Source: Labia minor (Eukaryota; Arthropoda; Insecta; Dermaptera; Spongiphoridae). From it: a stretch of DNA of 64,000 bases. The notes beneath the pieces were generated by a model. That model searched no databases. It was not told the origin of the DNA and worked only from the letters and a program-made list of their open reading frames with translations. How positions within the stretch are numbered: position 1 is the first letter of the stretch; each line of letters begins with the position of its first letter. The stretch lies in the NCBI GenBank assembly GCA_963082975.1, contig OY720347.1:44405155-44469154 (forward strand), in the 5' to 3' direction. This document shows, piece after piece, positions 51,601 to 61,500 of this stretch. A program made the position numbers and the translations under genes.

Positions 51601-54122
51601 TACTCTTAACCAAATACTATGTTCCATTCGGGGGGGGGGGGGGTACAGGGGCGGAGCCCCCGTCTAGATGTGGAGAGCGCCGAAGGCTAGTATATATATA
51701 TAGCTAGTATATATTAAGATCTATTAAGAACATCTCCACATTATTTATTTATGAAACCATCAAAAGTATATTATATTTATGAAATCTTCTTAACATTATA
51801 TCTAATCTTATTATGTTAGCTAAAATTGTATATATATTTATATATATATATATGTAAATGGGTTCTCAGAAACCGCTCGATCGATTTTTTTGAAATTCAC
51901 ACCTTAAATAGTATTTATAAAGAAAAATCGAGTTTTATTGATCACATCTCTGGAAAAAATCATCTTCAATAGTTTTTTTTAAATTTAAATATATATCACG
52001 TCACAAATGGCGTCACAGCCAGCGCCTGTAAGATATATCTATACTTAAAATAAAATTAAAAATATTTATATTATATCCATATTTGTTTTTTATTGCATTA
52101 ATAGATACATTTAAATTATTTGAAATTATTTCATAACGTTTAGAAGATTTATCTTTATTCAATATAGGAGAATTAAATGACGTCATCAATTTCGTTATAC
52201 AGCGACTCCGTAAATACAAAATATTATATAGTAGTTGTTCAGTCCGCCTTGGGCGTTCTTCACATCTAGATGGGGGGCTCTGCCCTCTGTACCCTAAATT
52301 TGGTTGGAAGTTTATATGTAAAAGGTTTTTTATCCATTTTATTTCAATCAGTATATTAGATAAAACATTTATTTGTTTTTGTGTTCTTTTAATATATTTT
52401 AATATAATCAGTAAATTAATTATATATTATTATTATTGTAAATGTTATATCTATCTATCTCTGTGCTCTACGGTAGTCGAAAGTTCTTGGCCGCAACATC
52501 CACATTTCTCGAAGTGTCCCTTCATACATTGTTAATCCACCCATAATAATATCTTACTTGAAAATGAAAATCCAATTATGAGATCAAAATTAAAATTATT
52601 ATAATCTTGAATGTTTTCAGTGTTTTATAAATAATTTAAAAAGGCAAATATTAGAATAATAAAATTAAAAATATAATAAAATATAAATATAACATAAAAA
52701 CATAAACATTCTTTGAATGACAACATGTAGATATCAAATTTTAAAAAATTAATTTCTGAGATATGCAAGAATAATTTTATCGAAATCGGTTCAGCCAATT
52801 TTTTAATTTAATTATTTATTCCTTCTAGATAAGATTAATGATCAAAATATCATCTAAGATTGTAGAGTCTTCAACTTTAGTAGAGGATGAAATAGTAAAA
52901 TCTGTTTCACGCAAGAGTAATTAAATGAAATTAAAACTAATGATAAAAGAAGAATTTTAAAAATTTGAGCAATCTCAAATGCTATAAATATATTTATTTT
53001 TTTAAAATATTTTTAACCCGGATTATAACAACTTTTGAAGATATTTTTATCAATTAGCTTTACCAAATTAATTACCTTTGGCAGATGTTCTACCCTTAAT
53101 TATTAATTTTTAGAACATTTTTGATTAAAAGTGTGGTTTTTAAAGTAACATTTTTTTTTAATGTTATAATTTGATTTATTCTCATGTATTATTTTATAAC
53201 TGGTCTTAGCTATGAATACTGATAATAATTTAATGATTTTTTTTTAGAAAACTCGTTTTACTGCATATATGCTTTGGGCTAAAGAAGTTCGCCAAACTAT
53301 AATGAAAACCAATCCAGATATGGGTATAAATTTTTTTATCTTGTATATTTTTATTAAAAATATAAATAAGTTTTAACTATTAGAGAAATAAAAAAGAAAT
53401 AAATTTGATAATTTGCTAATTTGATTTGATTTTTTTTAAGACTTTGCTACAATGTCAAAACGTCTTGGAGAACTTTGGAGCACTGTTCCAAATAATGAGA
53501 AATATGTAAGTGATTTGAAATTTTTGATAAAGTTTTTATTTTTATTATAAATTTAACTATATTTTTGTAGAATTGGAAACGACGTGCTAAACGTCTTGCA
53601 GTTAAGGGAAATCTTAAATCATCATTACCACAAACCATAGATACCACAAGGTGGAAATCTCCCCCGGCTAATAAATCTAAATTTATTAATAAATCAACAT
53701 CAGGTTCCACACTTACCACTCAAAAATCAGGAGCTTCTCGAGGAAGTGGAAGCAATTTTGGATCATCACCACCCAATTCCATCTCTTCTCCTTTATCTCC
53801 TGATAAAGGGGGAAAAGTGCTTGGACTTGTAGAACCTGTTTTGGGTCCTGGTCTTTATAAAGTGGTCGGGTCTCAACCCGTAGATGTTGCCGCTCATTTA
53901 AAGTTACTTGGAGAATCTCTCTCCATCATTGGAGAAAGACTCAAAGAGCATGAAGGGCAAATTGCAGTTAGTGGATCTTTATCTGTTTTATTAGATTCGC
54001 TTCTTTGTGCTCTTGGTCCTTTGACATGTTTGACTCAAGTTCTTGATGAAACAGATGGCTGTTCTACAGAATTACTTTCTAAAATTCTTGATAATATTGC
54101 ATATTTTATGCCTGGACTATAA
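36615..54122 (+). CDS. HMGXB4: HMG-box domain-containing protein 4
   Basis: Seven exons: 36615-36684, 49601-49857, 50151-50265, 50382-50545, 53248-53323, 53441-53505 and 53571-54122. They give 432 residues in frame. The HMG box spans residues ~203-265 ([22 protein letters not shown]). The C-terminal domain (~345-432: [49 protein letters not shown]) is diagnostic of HMGXB4/HMG2L1, a nuclear repressor linked to Wnt signalling in vertebrates. Exon 2 reads [14 protein letters not shown]. Exon 1 ([19 protein letters not shown]) ends in phase 1 with a GTAAGT donor that matches exon 2 exactly, but the 12.9-kb intron makes this the least certain join. The alternative is an unseen closer first exon. 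Intron 1 contains IMP4 and a transposon pile. AATAAA lies at 54187-54192. Confidence 0.88.
37149..38078 (+). CDS. IMP4: U3 small nucleolar ribonucleoprotein IMP4
   Basis: One uninterrupted 309-residue frame; human IMP4 is 291. The start [20 protein letters not shown] is the conserved IMP4 N-terminus, so the internal ATG at 37149 is preferred over codons further upstream in the same frame. The Brix domain (~85-275) has [57 protein letters not shown] and [13 protein letters not shown]4 acts with MPP10 and IMP3 in the nucleolar SSU processome, guiding U3 snoRNA to pre-rRNA. It lies 465 bases inside HMGXB4 intron 1, on the same strand, and is the only intronless cellular gene here. AATAAA lies at 38181-38186. 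No disabling change is visible. An old retrocopy that replaced the intron-bearing gene is possible but unproven. Confidence 0.96.
   Translation: MLRRHARQKREYLFRKSVEEKKKNIQEKKERLKKCLEENLPIHTDLKRDAIFLQKKLAWDDQGPEKATLIGNESGGALNHLDDEYRWIGVEDPKIVITTSRDPSSKLKIFSKELRLIFPNSQRMNRGNYEMKQLINACRANDVTDFIIVHEHRGVPDTMIISHLPYGPTAYFTLLDVTMRHDIPNIGTMSEQYPHLIFHNFKTKLGERVQKILQSLFPVPKEESRRVMTFANNDDYITFRHHVHKKNGPEVELSEVGPRFQMKPFKILLGTLDSIETAQSEWVLRPYMNTSGKRRFLSDEDGWVQDDEI
38079..39146. other. HMGXB4 intron 1 between IMP4 and the MULE
   Basis: AT-rich DNA holding the IMP4 3' end and a TA tract near 38518-38541. No coding sequence seen. The last eight bases (39139-39146, ATCTGGAC) are the target-site duplication of the MULE that follows. 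Confidence 0.5.
39147..41129 (-). mobile_element. MULE (Mutator-like) DNA transposon with intact ends
   Basis: The 1,983-bp element begins CAGTGGCGCAACCAGG and ends CCTGGTTGCGCCACTG, perfect 16-bp terminal inverted repeats. It is flanked by direct repeats ATCTGGAC (39139-39146 and 41130-41137; a ninth C can be shared), within the 8-10 bp size expected of Mutator insertions. Subterminal G-runs follow both ends. The transposase is on the minus strand and broken. Confidence 0.88.
39949..40669 (-). pseudogene. MULE transposase, frameshifted fragment
   Basis: Two overlapping reverse-strand frames (40669-40181 and 40353-39949) belong to one protein broken by a frameshift near 40.2-40.35 kb. [14 protein letters not shown] is the conserved HF-Q block of the MULE domain, and [16 protein letters not shown] is its typical C-terminal glutamate-region motif. 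FERTWLG lies between them, as in the family. No N-terminal zinc finger could be seen, so the element is probably not autonomous. Confidence 0.82.
41336..42092. mobile_element. GC-ended hAT-like MITE with perfect 8-bp target duplication
   Basis: The 757-bp element has ends CAGTGGCGTACCTAG and CTAGGTACGCCACTG, exact inverse repeats, flanked on both sides by TTTCCCGA (41328-41335 and 42093-42100). The ends are G/C-rich (GGGCGGCACTT, GCCCCGGGCGGC) while the middle is AT-rich and non-coding. The 8-bp duplication and CAGTG terminus fit hAT. The ends also resemble those of the neighbouring MULE, so MULE derivation is a second option. Confidence 0.82.
42772..43641 (-). mobile_element. Internally deleted Tigger/pogo element
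   Basis: The left end is CAGTGGTGCCTCACACAACG and the right end finishes GTTATGCGAGGCATCACTG, each flanked by TA, the pogo/Tigger target. Terminal repeats contain several related copies of GAAC-TCGTT-TG words. The minus strand carries only the N-terminal part of a transposase. Confidence 0.85.
42960..43370 (-). pseudogene. Tigger (pogo-family) transposase, N-terminal part only
   Basis: The reverse-strand frame from the ATG at 43370 starts [20 protein letters not shown]. It continues with a helix-turn-helix ([18 protein letters not shown]), the block [13 protein letters not shown] and then FKAHRGGF, the order seen in TIGD1-like proteins. The catalytic DDE domain is absent: sequence passes straight into the terminal repeat. 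It could still bind the ends of related elements, but cannot cut. Confidence 0.8.
43770..44096 (-). mobile_element. MITE family M, rearranged copy at the hAT 3' side
   Basis: It contains the family-M interior inverted relative to 5122-5617 (CCACTTCCGGTTTCCGG, GGACGGACGGACAGAC) between two terminus-like segments in direct orientation, at about 43785-43830 and 44025-44096 (each with TGAAATTTGGTGTGAAAA and CTATCGTCG). The reverse-strand hAT reading frame runs into this repeat after ISNF, so the MITE lies at or inside the end of the hAT coding region. Confidence 0.6.
45239..45380 (-). CDS. Short reverse-strand reading frame, possible C-terminal exon
   Basis: The reverse strand reads [20 protein letters not shown] and then [12 protein letters not shown] before a TAA at 45239-45241. 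The composition is protein-like and unlike the surrounding AT-rich DNA. It sits just inside the left terminal repeat of the 2.1-kb element, facing away from the repeat-coding frame. No start codon or clear upstream exon is seen, so it may be the last exon or a remnant of an element-encoded gene. I do not recognise the family. Confidence 0.3.
45612..46232 (+). CDS. Arg/Gln-rich protein of tandem 23-residue repeats, truncated
   Basis: A 206-residue frame opening [20 protein letters not shown], then about eight copies of a 23-residue unit of the form [20 protein letters not shown] followed by IRA. The DNA unit is 69 bases and the copies are nearly identical, so the array expanded recently. The predicted product is very basic, helical and probably nuclear. 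Similar AETPEQRE-type arrays occur at the N-terminus of proteins encoded by invertebrate mobile elements, including Helitron or PIF1-type helicases; that is recollection, not proof. The frame runs straight into the arm of a fold-back and stops (EYIYIYNI), so the C-terminal part, with any catalytic domain, is probably cut off. Confidence 0.5.
   Translation: MKTETAAQRKRRLEKKRQKRKSRVKATETPQQRELRLKQQRQRKSQIRAAETPQQRELRLEQQRQRQSQIRACETSQQRELRLEQERQRQSQIRAAETSQQRELRLKQERQRQSQIRAAETSQQRELRLKQQRQRKSQIRAAETPQQRELRLEQQRQRQSQIRSAETSQQRELRLEQERQRRSQIRAAETSQQRELRLEYIYIYNI
46224..46571. mobile_element. Fold-back palindromic element, long form
   Basis: Nearly perfect inverted halves. The outer arms read AAATAACGACTACATTTATT and TACGTACGACTAAAAAGTAT on the left and are mirrored at 46520-46571. 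The inner arms carry AACACACTTTACTTAAAATT and AAATCACTGTAAAGTGTGTG. They surround an asymmetric centre of about 45 bases (CCAATAGTGG...TTATTATAATTTGAG). There is no coding sequence. It truncates the repeat-coding frame at its left edge. Confidence 0.75.
47017..47235. mobile_element. Fold-back palindromic element, short form, inverted centre
   Basis: It has the same inner arms as the 46224-46571 element (CTTTTTAAAAAACACACTTT, AAATCACTGTAAAGTGTGTG), but its centre is in the opposite orientation (CTCAAATTATAATAACACCG...CACTATTGGG) and the outer ~50-base arms are absent. It abuts the right terminal repeat of the 2.1-kb element, and the hAT coding sequence resumes just after 47235. Confidence 0.72.
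49152..49168. repeat. Short perfect palindrome
   Basis: CGGGTTTTGAAAACCCG, eight-base arms around a single G, just beyond the terminus of the hAT. It stands out in AT-rich DNA. It is probably a remnant of a terminal hairpin; no function is claimed. Confidence 0.4.
49354..49421 (-). mobile_element. Orphan GC-rich hAT-like terminus
   Basis: In reverse orientation it begins CAGGGCCGGTGGAAGAGGGC and continues through GGGCGCCGCCTC to GGGGGCGCCATTACGAG, typical of some arthropod hAT ends. A similar start (CAGGGCCGGCGGAA) lies at 41812, but flanking bases do not form a matching target duplication (TTGAAAAG against ATTATTCG), so the two are not shown to be one element. Confidence 0.4.
50844..51000 (+). 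repeat. Dispersed repeat fragment (TATATAAAATTCTCGTGTCAC type)
   Basis: ATAAAATTCTCGTGTCACAA followed by CTCCTCCGAAACCGTTGGACCGATT is a phrase I associate with widespread arthropod repeats of uncertain class. It lies in HMGXB4 intron 4. Ends not determined. Confidence 0.4.
51405..51700 (+). mobile_element. RTE-like retrotransposon 3' end, sense orientation
   Basis: Begins in the terminal codons (TTGCTGCGGCCAAGAACTTT), passes through a 3' UTR with AACAAAATGGATGAAAACC and ATACTATGTTCCATTC, then a 14-base G run, GGGGCGGAGCCCCC and GATGTGGAGAGCGCCGAAGG, ending in TA-rich DNA. Same family as the copies at 11.4, 52.2 and 59.5 kb but on the other strand. It lies in HMGXB4 intron 4. Confidence 0.7.
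52235..52545 (-). mobile_element. RTE-like retrotransposon 3' end, antisense orientation
   Basis: Contains GTTCTTCACATCTAGATGGG, then GGGCTCTGCCCTCTGTACCC, TATCTATCTCTGTGCTC and GTTCTTGGCCGCAACATCC, the reverse of the 51.4-kb copy. With that copy, less than 1 kb away, it forms an inverted pair in HMGXB4 intron 4. Confidence 0.65.
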
Positions 54123-55241
54123 GAGTTAATTAATTTCTTTATAAAATTGAATTATTGATTTTATTTTTTTCTATAATTTAAAATTAAATAAATATTTTAG
54201 TAATGATTGGTATTATAATTATATTTATTTATTAAATGTGTAATAAAATTTTAAGATAAATTTTTTAAAATTAATAAGAATTTTCATAATTTATTATTAT
54301 GATGATGATAAAATTTATTACCAAATAAAATTTTGTTGTTTGAATTAGTTTTTGTGTAATATGAAATATATTTTTTTAATAAAACAGCTTAATATATATA
54401 TGTATTTAAAATATAATAATATTCATATTTTTTAATACCTTGATAAGTTGAAAAAGTTCTTTAATTAATACACTTATTTCTATGTTTTATTTTATCTAGT
54501 TAGCAATAATGTTTCCTGTCTGTTATGTAAATCGAAAAAATAAAATAGTAAAAACCTAAAATAATTTTATCAAATTAGTATTTAAAAAAAAGATTGAAAG
54601 AAGAATGAAAAAAATAAGAATAAAAGAAGAAAAATACATTCATCTATATTTAAAAATATATTGAAGACCAAATTTAAACAATAAAGAGAAATTTCGGTTA
54701 TAGCTTTTTTATATGACTGTTATAAATAAGTTATTAATTTAAATCTCTAATAAATAAACTAATATAATAATCCTACTTAATAATACTTAATAATTCACTT
54801 ATCTTATTTAAAATCTATCAATCTATCTATCTCTGTGGCTCTAAACACATTTCTCAAAGTGTCCCTATCCTGAGCTACAACCATCCCTCTCCCAAATCTC
54901 TCACGTGTCCACCATCTTGTTTATAATAATTTATTATTTTAAAATTGAGGCTTAATAGACAAAAATTACGAAATTTGTATTCCTTACAAAATATATATCT
55001 GTATATAGATTATATATACTTCAAATTTTATTTTTATTAATTTCCACAAAAATGAATTATAAAAGATAAAAATAATATTATTTTATAGATATATATTTTA
55101 ATCTATTTCTATACGGGTTATCAAAGATAATCTTTGAACTTATAAGAAGTGTGGCTTAACATTTAACTAACGTCATTTTAGTCCATTTCGGATTGTTGAA
55201 GTAGCTGGATGATATTTATTTAATTTCAAAATTTTTTTACA
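54123..55241. other. HMGXB4-GLDC spacer with RTE-like scrap
   Basis: AT-rich. A possible poly(A) signal for HMGXB4 lies at 54187-54192. At 54815-54915 there is a fragment of the RTE-like family in reverse orientation (ATCTATCTATCTCTGTGGCT, AAGTGTCCCTATCCTGAGC). The last part should include the GLDC promoter; no motif is clear. Confidence 0.5.
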
Positions 55242-58200
55242 ATGTCACGTTTTGTTACTTGTGCAAAACTTTTGCAAAATTTACAGAAACATAATAAATT
55301 TGTGCAAATTTTGAGATTTCAAGTTACATCAACAGGCACTACAAACAAAATATTTAAAAAACAAGATGACTTTCCAGCTCGTCATATTGGCCCTAGAGAA
55401 CATGAACAAACACAAATGCTTGAACTTCTTGGATTTCGAGTAAGAAATTATTTTAGTCTACTAAAGTTCAATAAATTTTCTACTTAGTTATTATATCTAA
55501 TTATAAAATTTGATAAGAATTAATATTAAATGATTTCTTAACTATTATGTTGAATGTTTTAAAAAAATAATCTTATACTATTCAAAAATAAAATTAGTTT
55601 TAATCATTTTATTTAAAAATTTATAAAAATACAAATTAAATTAAAATTATTTTAGATAATATATATATCTTATATTTTAATTATGATATATATATTATTT
55701 ATTTTTATTATATTCTAAAACTAGTCGAGGAAATTCAAATGAAATAAAATTTTCAAAATATGCTAAAGAACATAATTATCTGTAATAGATGTTTTATTGT
55801 TACATTAATTATAACTTTTTAGTGATGATTGACTGATATATACATATTAATAAATTTAAAAAATTCGAATTATTGATTTATTAATATTGAAGTGTAGAAA
55901 CCCTTTTTTTATTTTTCAATAAATAAATATTTTTATATTTATAAAAATTAAGAAGCAAAAAAAATTCTATTTTTTTCATTAAAATCTTCTATTTAAGAAA
56001 AAAAAATTTCTTTGCTCTTTTCTTTTGAATCAAAAAAACATATATATACATGAATTACATGATAATATTAAGATGTTTTTTTAAGTCTTTAGATGAAATG
56101 ACTGATAAAGCAGTACCAGAAAAAATACGACTTAAAGAGCCAATGAATCTTCAAGAACCAATGAGTTAGTAATTACATTTTATTTGATTAATTACTATAA
56201 AAATTTATTAGTATACTTATATAATTTCTATAAGATAAATGTTGACCCTGAAAGTCGCTGGGGGTCCTCTTTATCTTGGATTGATCCATCGCAAATTGTA
56301 ATAGTTTATTTTTAATACAAAAACTTGTAAAATTTATAATCTAATTTTTTTCAATGAATTAACGTTTTTATTTTAAATAAACAATTAAATAATACTTGAT
56401 TTTATCAGGCGAATATGAAGTAATGCAGAGAATTCGAGAAATTGCAGATAAAAATATTATTTGGCGATCATATATTGGTATGGGATATTACAATTGTTGT
56501 GTTCCACATACTATTTCAAGAAACATTTTTGAAAATCCAGGATGGTTAGAATATTTTGGTTTAAATGAATTAATTATTTTTTAATAATATTCTAAAAAAC
56601 AAACTATGATTAGGACTACTCAATATACACCTTATCAGCCTGAAGTTGCTCAAGGTCGTTTAGAAGGACTTCTAAACTATCAAACAATGGTTTGTGACCT
56701 CACTGGTCTCGAAGTGGCCAATGCATCGCTTCTTGACGAAGGAACTGCGGCAGCTGAAGCAATGGGGCTTTGTCACAGGTAACTACAATATTTGTCTATA
56801 TTCAAAATATATTATTTTATATTAAATATTTAAATAATGGATTTCAATATAGAAACTCAAAATTCTCCTTAATAGCTCAGTTTTTTACTTACATTTATAT
56901 ATACGAGGTTTGGTCAAAAGAAAAGGTGAATTTTGAATTATTTCGAATTTATTTATCAATATCTATTTGTCCCCTTCATAGTAATTCCTCTTAGATATAA
57001 TGCATTTATGCCAGCATTTCTTCCAAACGTCGAAGCACTTCTTAAATGCGCTTTTCGGTATGGCCATCAGCTCGTTTTTCGATTCCGACTTTATCAATTG
57101 TGGCAAAATGCTTTCCTTTCATTAGTCTCTTCAGTTTTGGAAATAGGAAAAAATCACATGGTGAATACGGTGGTTGAAAAAAATTACGAACAAGCAATGA
57201 TGTGTGAGCTGGTGCATTATCGTGATTTGTTTTTCCACAATTCCGATCGTTTGAGCCGTATTGCTTCACGCAAACGTTGCATAACTTCCTTGTAGTATTC
57301 CTTATTAACAGTACGACCTGTTGCCAAGAACTCATGATGCACCACGCCATTGTAATCGAAGAAAACAGTGAGCATCATCAACATCTTCTCGGCCTTCTGT
57401 AAAGCGTTTGTACCACTTATAAAAATTTTTTTGAGACAAAGTAGACTCGCCGAATGCCAAAGTCAACATTTAAAGTTCGTTGGAGCTCTTTATTCCATTT
57501 TTAACGCAAAATTTAATACATATTCTTAAAAAATCGAAGAACACACAAAAACGTGACCAACTTTTTCAATTGTCAAAAACAAACTACTAATCCAACATGG
57601 CTAATAATGCAACACATGAGAAACATACGTGTACCAACTATAACAAAAAATTTCGATAATCGAATGTACAAAGTCCGCGAAAATTCAAAATTCACCTTTT
57701 CTTTTGAACAAACCTCGTATGTATTTTCTAGTCTCTAACAAATCAATGCAAAAATTTAAATGTGCATGTGGGGGAGGAAAAATTATTAACGAACCTAAAC
57801 ATTTATTTATGGTAATAATTTTAAAATAAATTTAATTAATTAAATCAAAATTTATTACTATTATTTTTGTGATAAGTATTAAATAAACTTTTTCTTGGAA
57901 TACGTGATTAGACAGATTGGGGATGATTCCTCCTATAGACTTATTTCTTTGCTTCCTAAATCCTCTCTAAAATATTTGAAAAAATACTTTTAAAACGATT
58001 GACATCTTGAAAATAATAATTTAATTCCCTCGAATCAATTATTAATTTTATTTGAATAATAATTATTTTAAATTTTTAACAAGAATAATTTTGAATTTAA
58101 AAATTAGATGCTATTTTTCAATTGGAAAACATTCTTAAAAATTATGAAATTACAAGAAAACAATTTTCTTTTGCATAGAACAGGGCTTCTTAAACTTTTT

Positions 58201-58533
58201 TATATAGCGACCCCCTCCAAGCTTAGGAAATTTTAAACGACCCCCTCCTCCATATAATGAAATATATATTTACCGTAGATGTAGATGTAATATCGCACTA
58301 TTTTACAATGTAAATAAAATAAGGATTAAAGAATACATACCCATTTATTTCACATATATATAATTTAATAATTTTAAAATTTTATTTATAATGATTCAAA
58401 AGTATCAGATCTTTGCGACCCCCTTTCAGTAGTCTCGCGACCCCCCTGGGGGTCGCGACCCACAGTTTAAGAAGCCCTGCCATAGAAGGTAGATCCATAT
58501 TCGTATTATACATATTCATAATTACCATTATAT

Positions 58534-58574
<41 letters not shown>

Positions 58575-61500
58575 TGGAATTGCTTTCAATGTATATTTTA
58601 TGAAAATTATAATATGATTTGAATGTTTTTTTTTCTAGACAAACAAAACGAAAAAAGTTACTTCTCTCACCAAATCTTCACCCACAAACCATTTCAGTTG
58701 TGCAGACTCGGGCCGACTCTTTAGGTCTCGAAGTAAAAATTGCTGACCCTACAAAAGAATTTCTTTCTACTAGAGAATATGCTGGTATTCTAATCCAATA
58801 TCCTGATACATCAGGTTCAATATATGATCTACAAGAAATAATCAATTTTTCACATGAACAAGGCGTAAGTTCTGTTAAACTAGAGATTTCTTCATATTAA
58901 ATTAAATTTTTGTTTTGATTTTAGTCTTTAGTTTGTTGTGCCACGGATTTGCTTGCTTTAACCCTTTTACGGCCTCCCAGCGAATTTGGTGTCGATGTGG
59001 CTATTGGGACAAGCCAACGTTTTGGAGTTCCTTTGGGTTATGGAGGTCCTCATGCAGGATTTTTTGCTTGCAGGCAAAAATTGGTATGAATTTTTTTTGA
59101 AATGAAAATGACAAATTTATATTTTCATTTTAAATATTTGACCAAATTTATATATCTCTTCTTAATTTTTTTTTTTTTTTTTGATTTTAACAATTACTTC
59201 ATTAATTTTTGTTTCGGATCATATCATGAACTCTTGACATTCTTGAAACTCCTTTTTCTTAATGTTTACGCTTTTAACGAATAGTAAATATTTTTCGTGC
59301 CAATATTCATTCCCATTTTCTTACAAAATTTTATATTAAATATTATAAAATTAAATATTTAATTTTTTTTGTTTTAAATTATATTCAATTAATTTTACTA
59401 TAATAGAAATTTTTTAGTTGATTATCTATTATAAATTGTAGTCACAACTAGCTTTTCTTACCTAATTAACCAATATCCTCATTTTATTCAATATTTATTT
59501 ATTTATATATAACTAGGTGTGAAGAGCGCCTTTCAGGCGCTCTTCACACCTAGACGGGGGCTCCGCCCCCTGTACCCCCGAGTGATACATAGTATTTGGT
59601 TGAAAGTCTGTATGTAAAAGGTTTTCATCCATTTTGTTTCAATCAGTATAAGTAGATAAGACATATATTTGTTTTCTTGGAAAATATATTTTAATTTAAT
59701 CAGTAAATTAATTATATATTATTATTGTATATGTTATATTTATCTAACTCTGTGTCTATACAGTTTTCGAAAGTTCTTAGCCGCAGCATCCACTTTTCTC
59801 TAAGAGTCCCTATCCTGAGCTACAACCAAATCCTACCCTGTCCCATCTCTCCCATGTCCCTTCCTTCATTTCAATGCTGAATATACTTTTAAATAAAAAA
59901 TTTAAAAAATTTGAAGAAAGTAAATGGAATTATTATAATTAATAAATCTATATATAAATTTAATAAATATTCAAACAATAATTGAAACAATATAAATAAA
60001 ACGATTCAATATTTTACTTACATTGTGATTTATATTTCTATTTTTATTACAACTGTTATTATGGGTATGTTATTTTTGACAGTTTAAAAAAAATTAAAAA
60101 TATTAATAAAATTTATCAAATTAATTTTAATTAAAATTAAGATTTCCAATTATTTTTATTTATTTATTGTAAATTTTTCAATGTAACCATGGTAACCATA
60201 ACCAAAATATTACTAATTAAATTAATTTTGGATAAATTAATTTTGGATTTAACTACACTAAAACCTTCCCAGGGATGCCCACAACAATCCCTGAAAGTTT
60301 CACCGTAATCGGACGGGTAGTTTTTGAGTATTTGACAGACACACAGACACACAGACATTGCCTTTTATATATATATAGAAGATTTTTATTTTCATTTAGA
60401 TCCGTTATTATAATATTCATTTAATTTATTTCAATTTATATTATTAATTGTATTACTTTTATTTATTTTTATTGTTTATAACTCATTTACAAATATATCC
60501 GTTTGTATTTATTTGATTTCCAGTTAATTGTTAATTATATGTGATGCGTGAAAAAAGATAATAGGAAGAGTCAAACCATAAAATCAAAACTAGATCCATC
60601 ATTAGACCACATCACCGATCTCGTATACTAATAGTATCCACTAAACATGCACTCCTGTTTTGAATTCAGGCATTATGCTAAAAATTTTCAAATATTGTTA
60701 TAGATAAGCAGGGTCATGAGATTTACTTAGAAAAGAGTAAAAGAAGACAAAATTTAATTGAATATATATATACATACACGAGGTCTGTTCAAAAGAAAAG
60801 GTGAATTTTGAATTTTCGCCAGCTGTGTACATCCGATTATCGATTTTTTTTGTTATGTTGCTACACATATGTTTCTCAAATGTTGACATTATCAGCCATT
60901 TTGGATTAGTATTTTGATTTTGACACCTGAAAAAGTTAGTCACGTTTTTGTGTGTTCTTCGATCTTTTACTTAAAAAATGGATCAAAGAATCTGTTTTAA
61001 ATTTTGCGTTAAAAATGGAATAAAGTGCTCCAATGCACTTAAACCGTTGGCTGTGGTATTCGGCGAGTCTACTTTGTCTCAAAAAATGTTTATAAGTGGT
61101 ACAAGCGCTTTAAAAATGCACACTAATGATTGTTCGTGATTTTTTGGCCAAAACAACACCGTAATTATGCCTCAACCATCCTATTCACCAGGTTTGGCTC
61201 CCTGCGACTTTTTCCTATTCCCAAAACTGAAGAGACCAATGAAAGGAAAGCTATTTGCCACAGTTGATGAGATAAAGTCGGAATCTAAGAACGAGCTGAT
61301 GGCCATACCAAAGTGCTTCGACAATTGGAAGAAGCGCTAGCATAAATGCATTATATCTAGGAGAATTACTTTGAAGGGGGGACAAAATAGATATTGATGA
61401 ATAAATAAATACTTTTCGAAATAATTCAAAATTCATCTTTTCGTATATATAGGGTGACCGTTTTGAACGGGACAAGACCTTTTTTCATATTTTTCACCAT

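Noticed and set aside
57553-57738. 61-codon forward frame in GLDC intron 4, and its counterpart at 60698-60943
   Set aside because: Both are antisense translations of the 5' part and terminus of the mariner copies.
60164-60358. 64-codon reverse frame with CLCVCQ
   Set aside because: Translation of a CACAGA microsatellite-bearing interspersed repeat.
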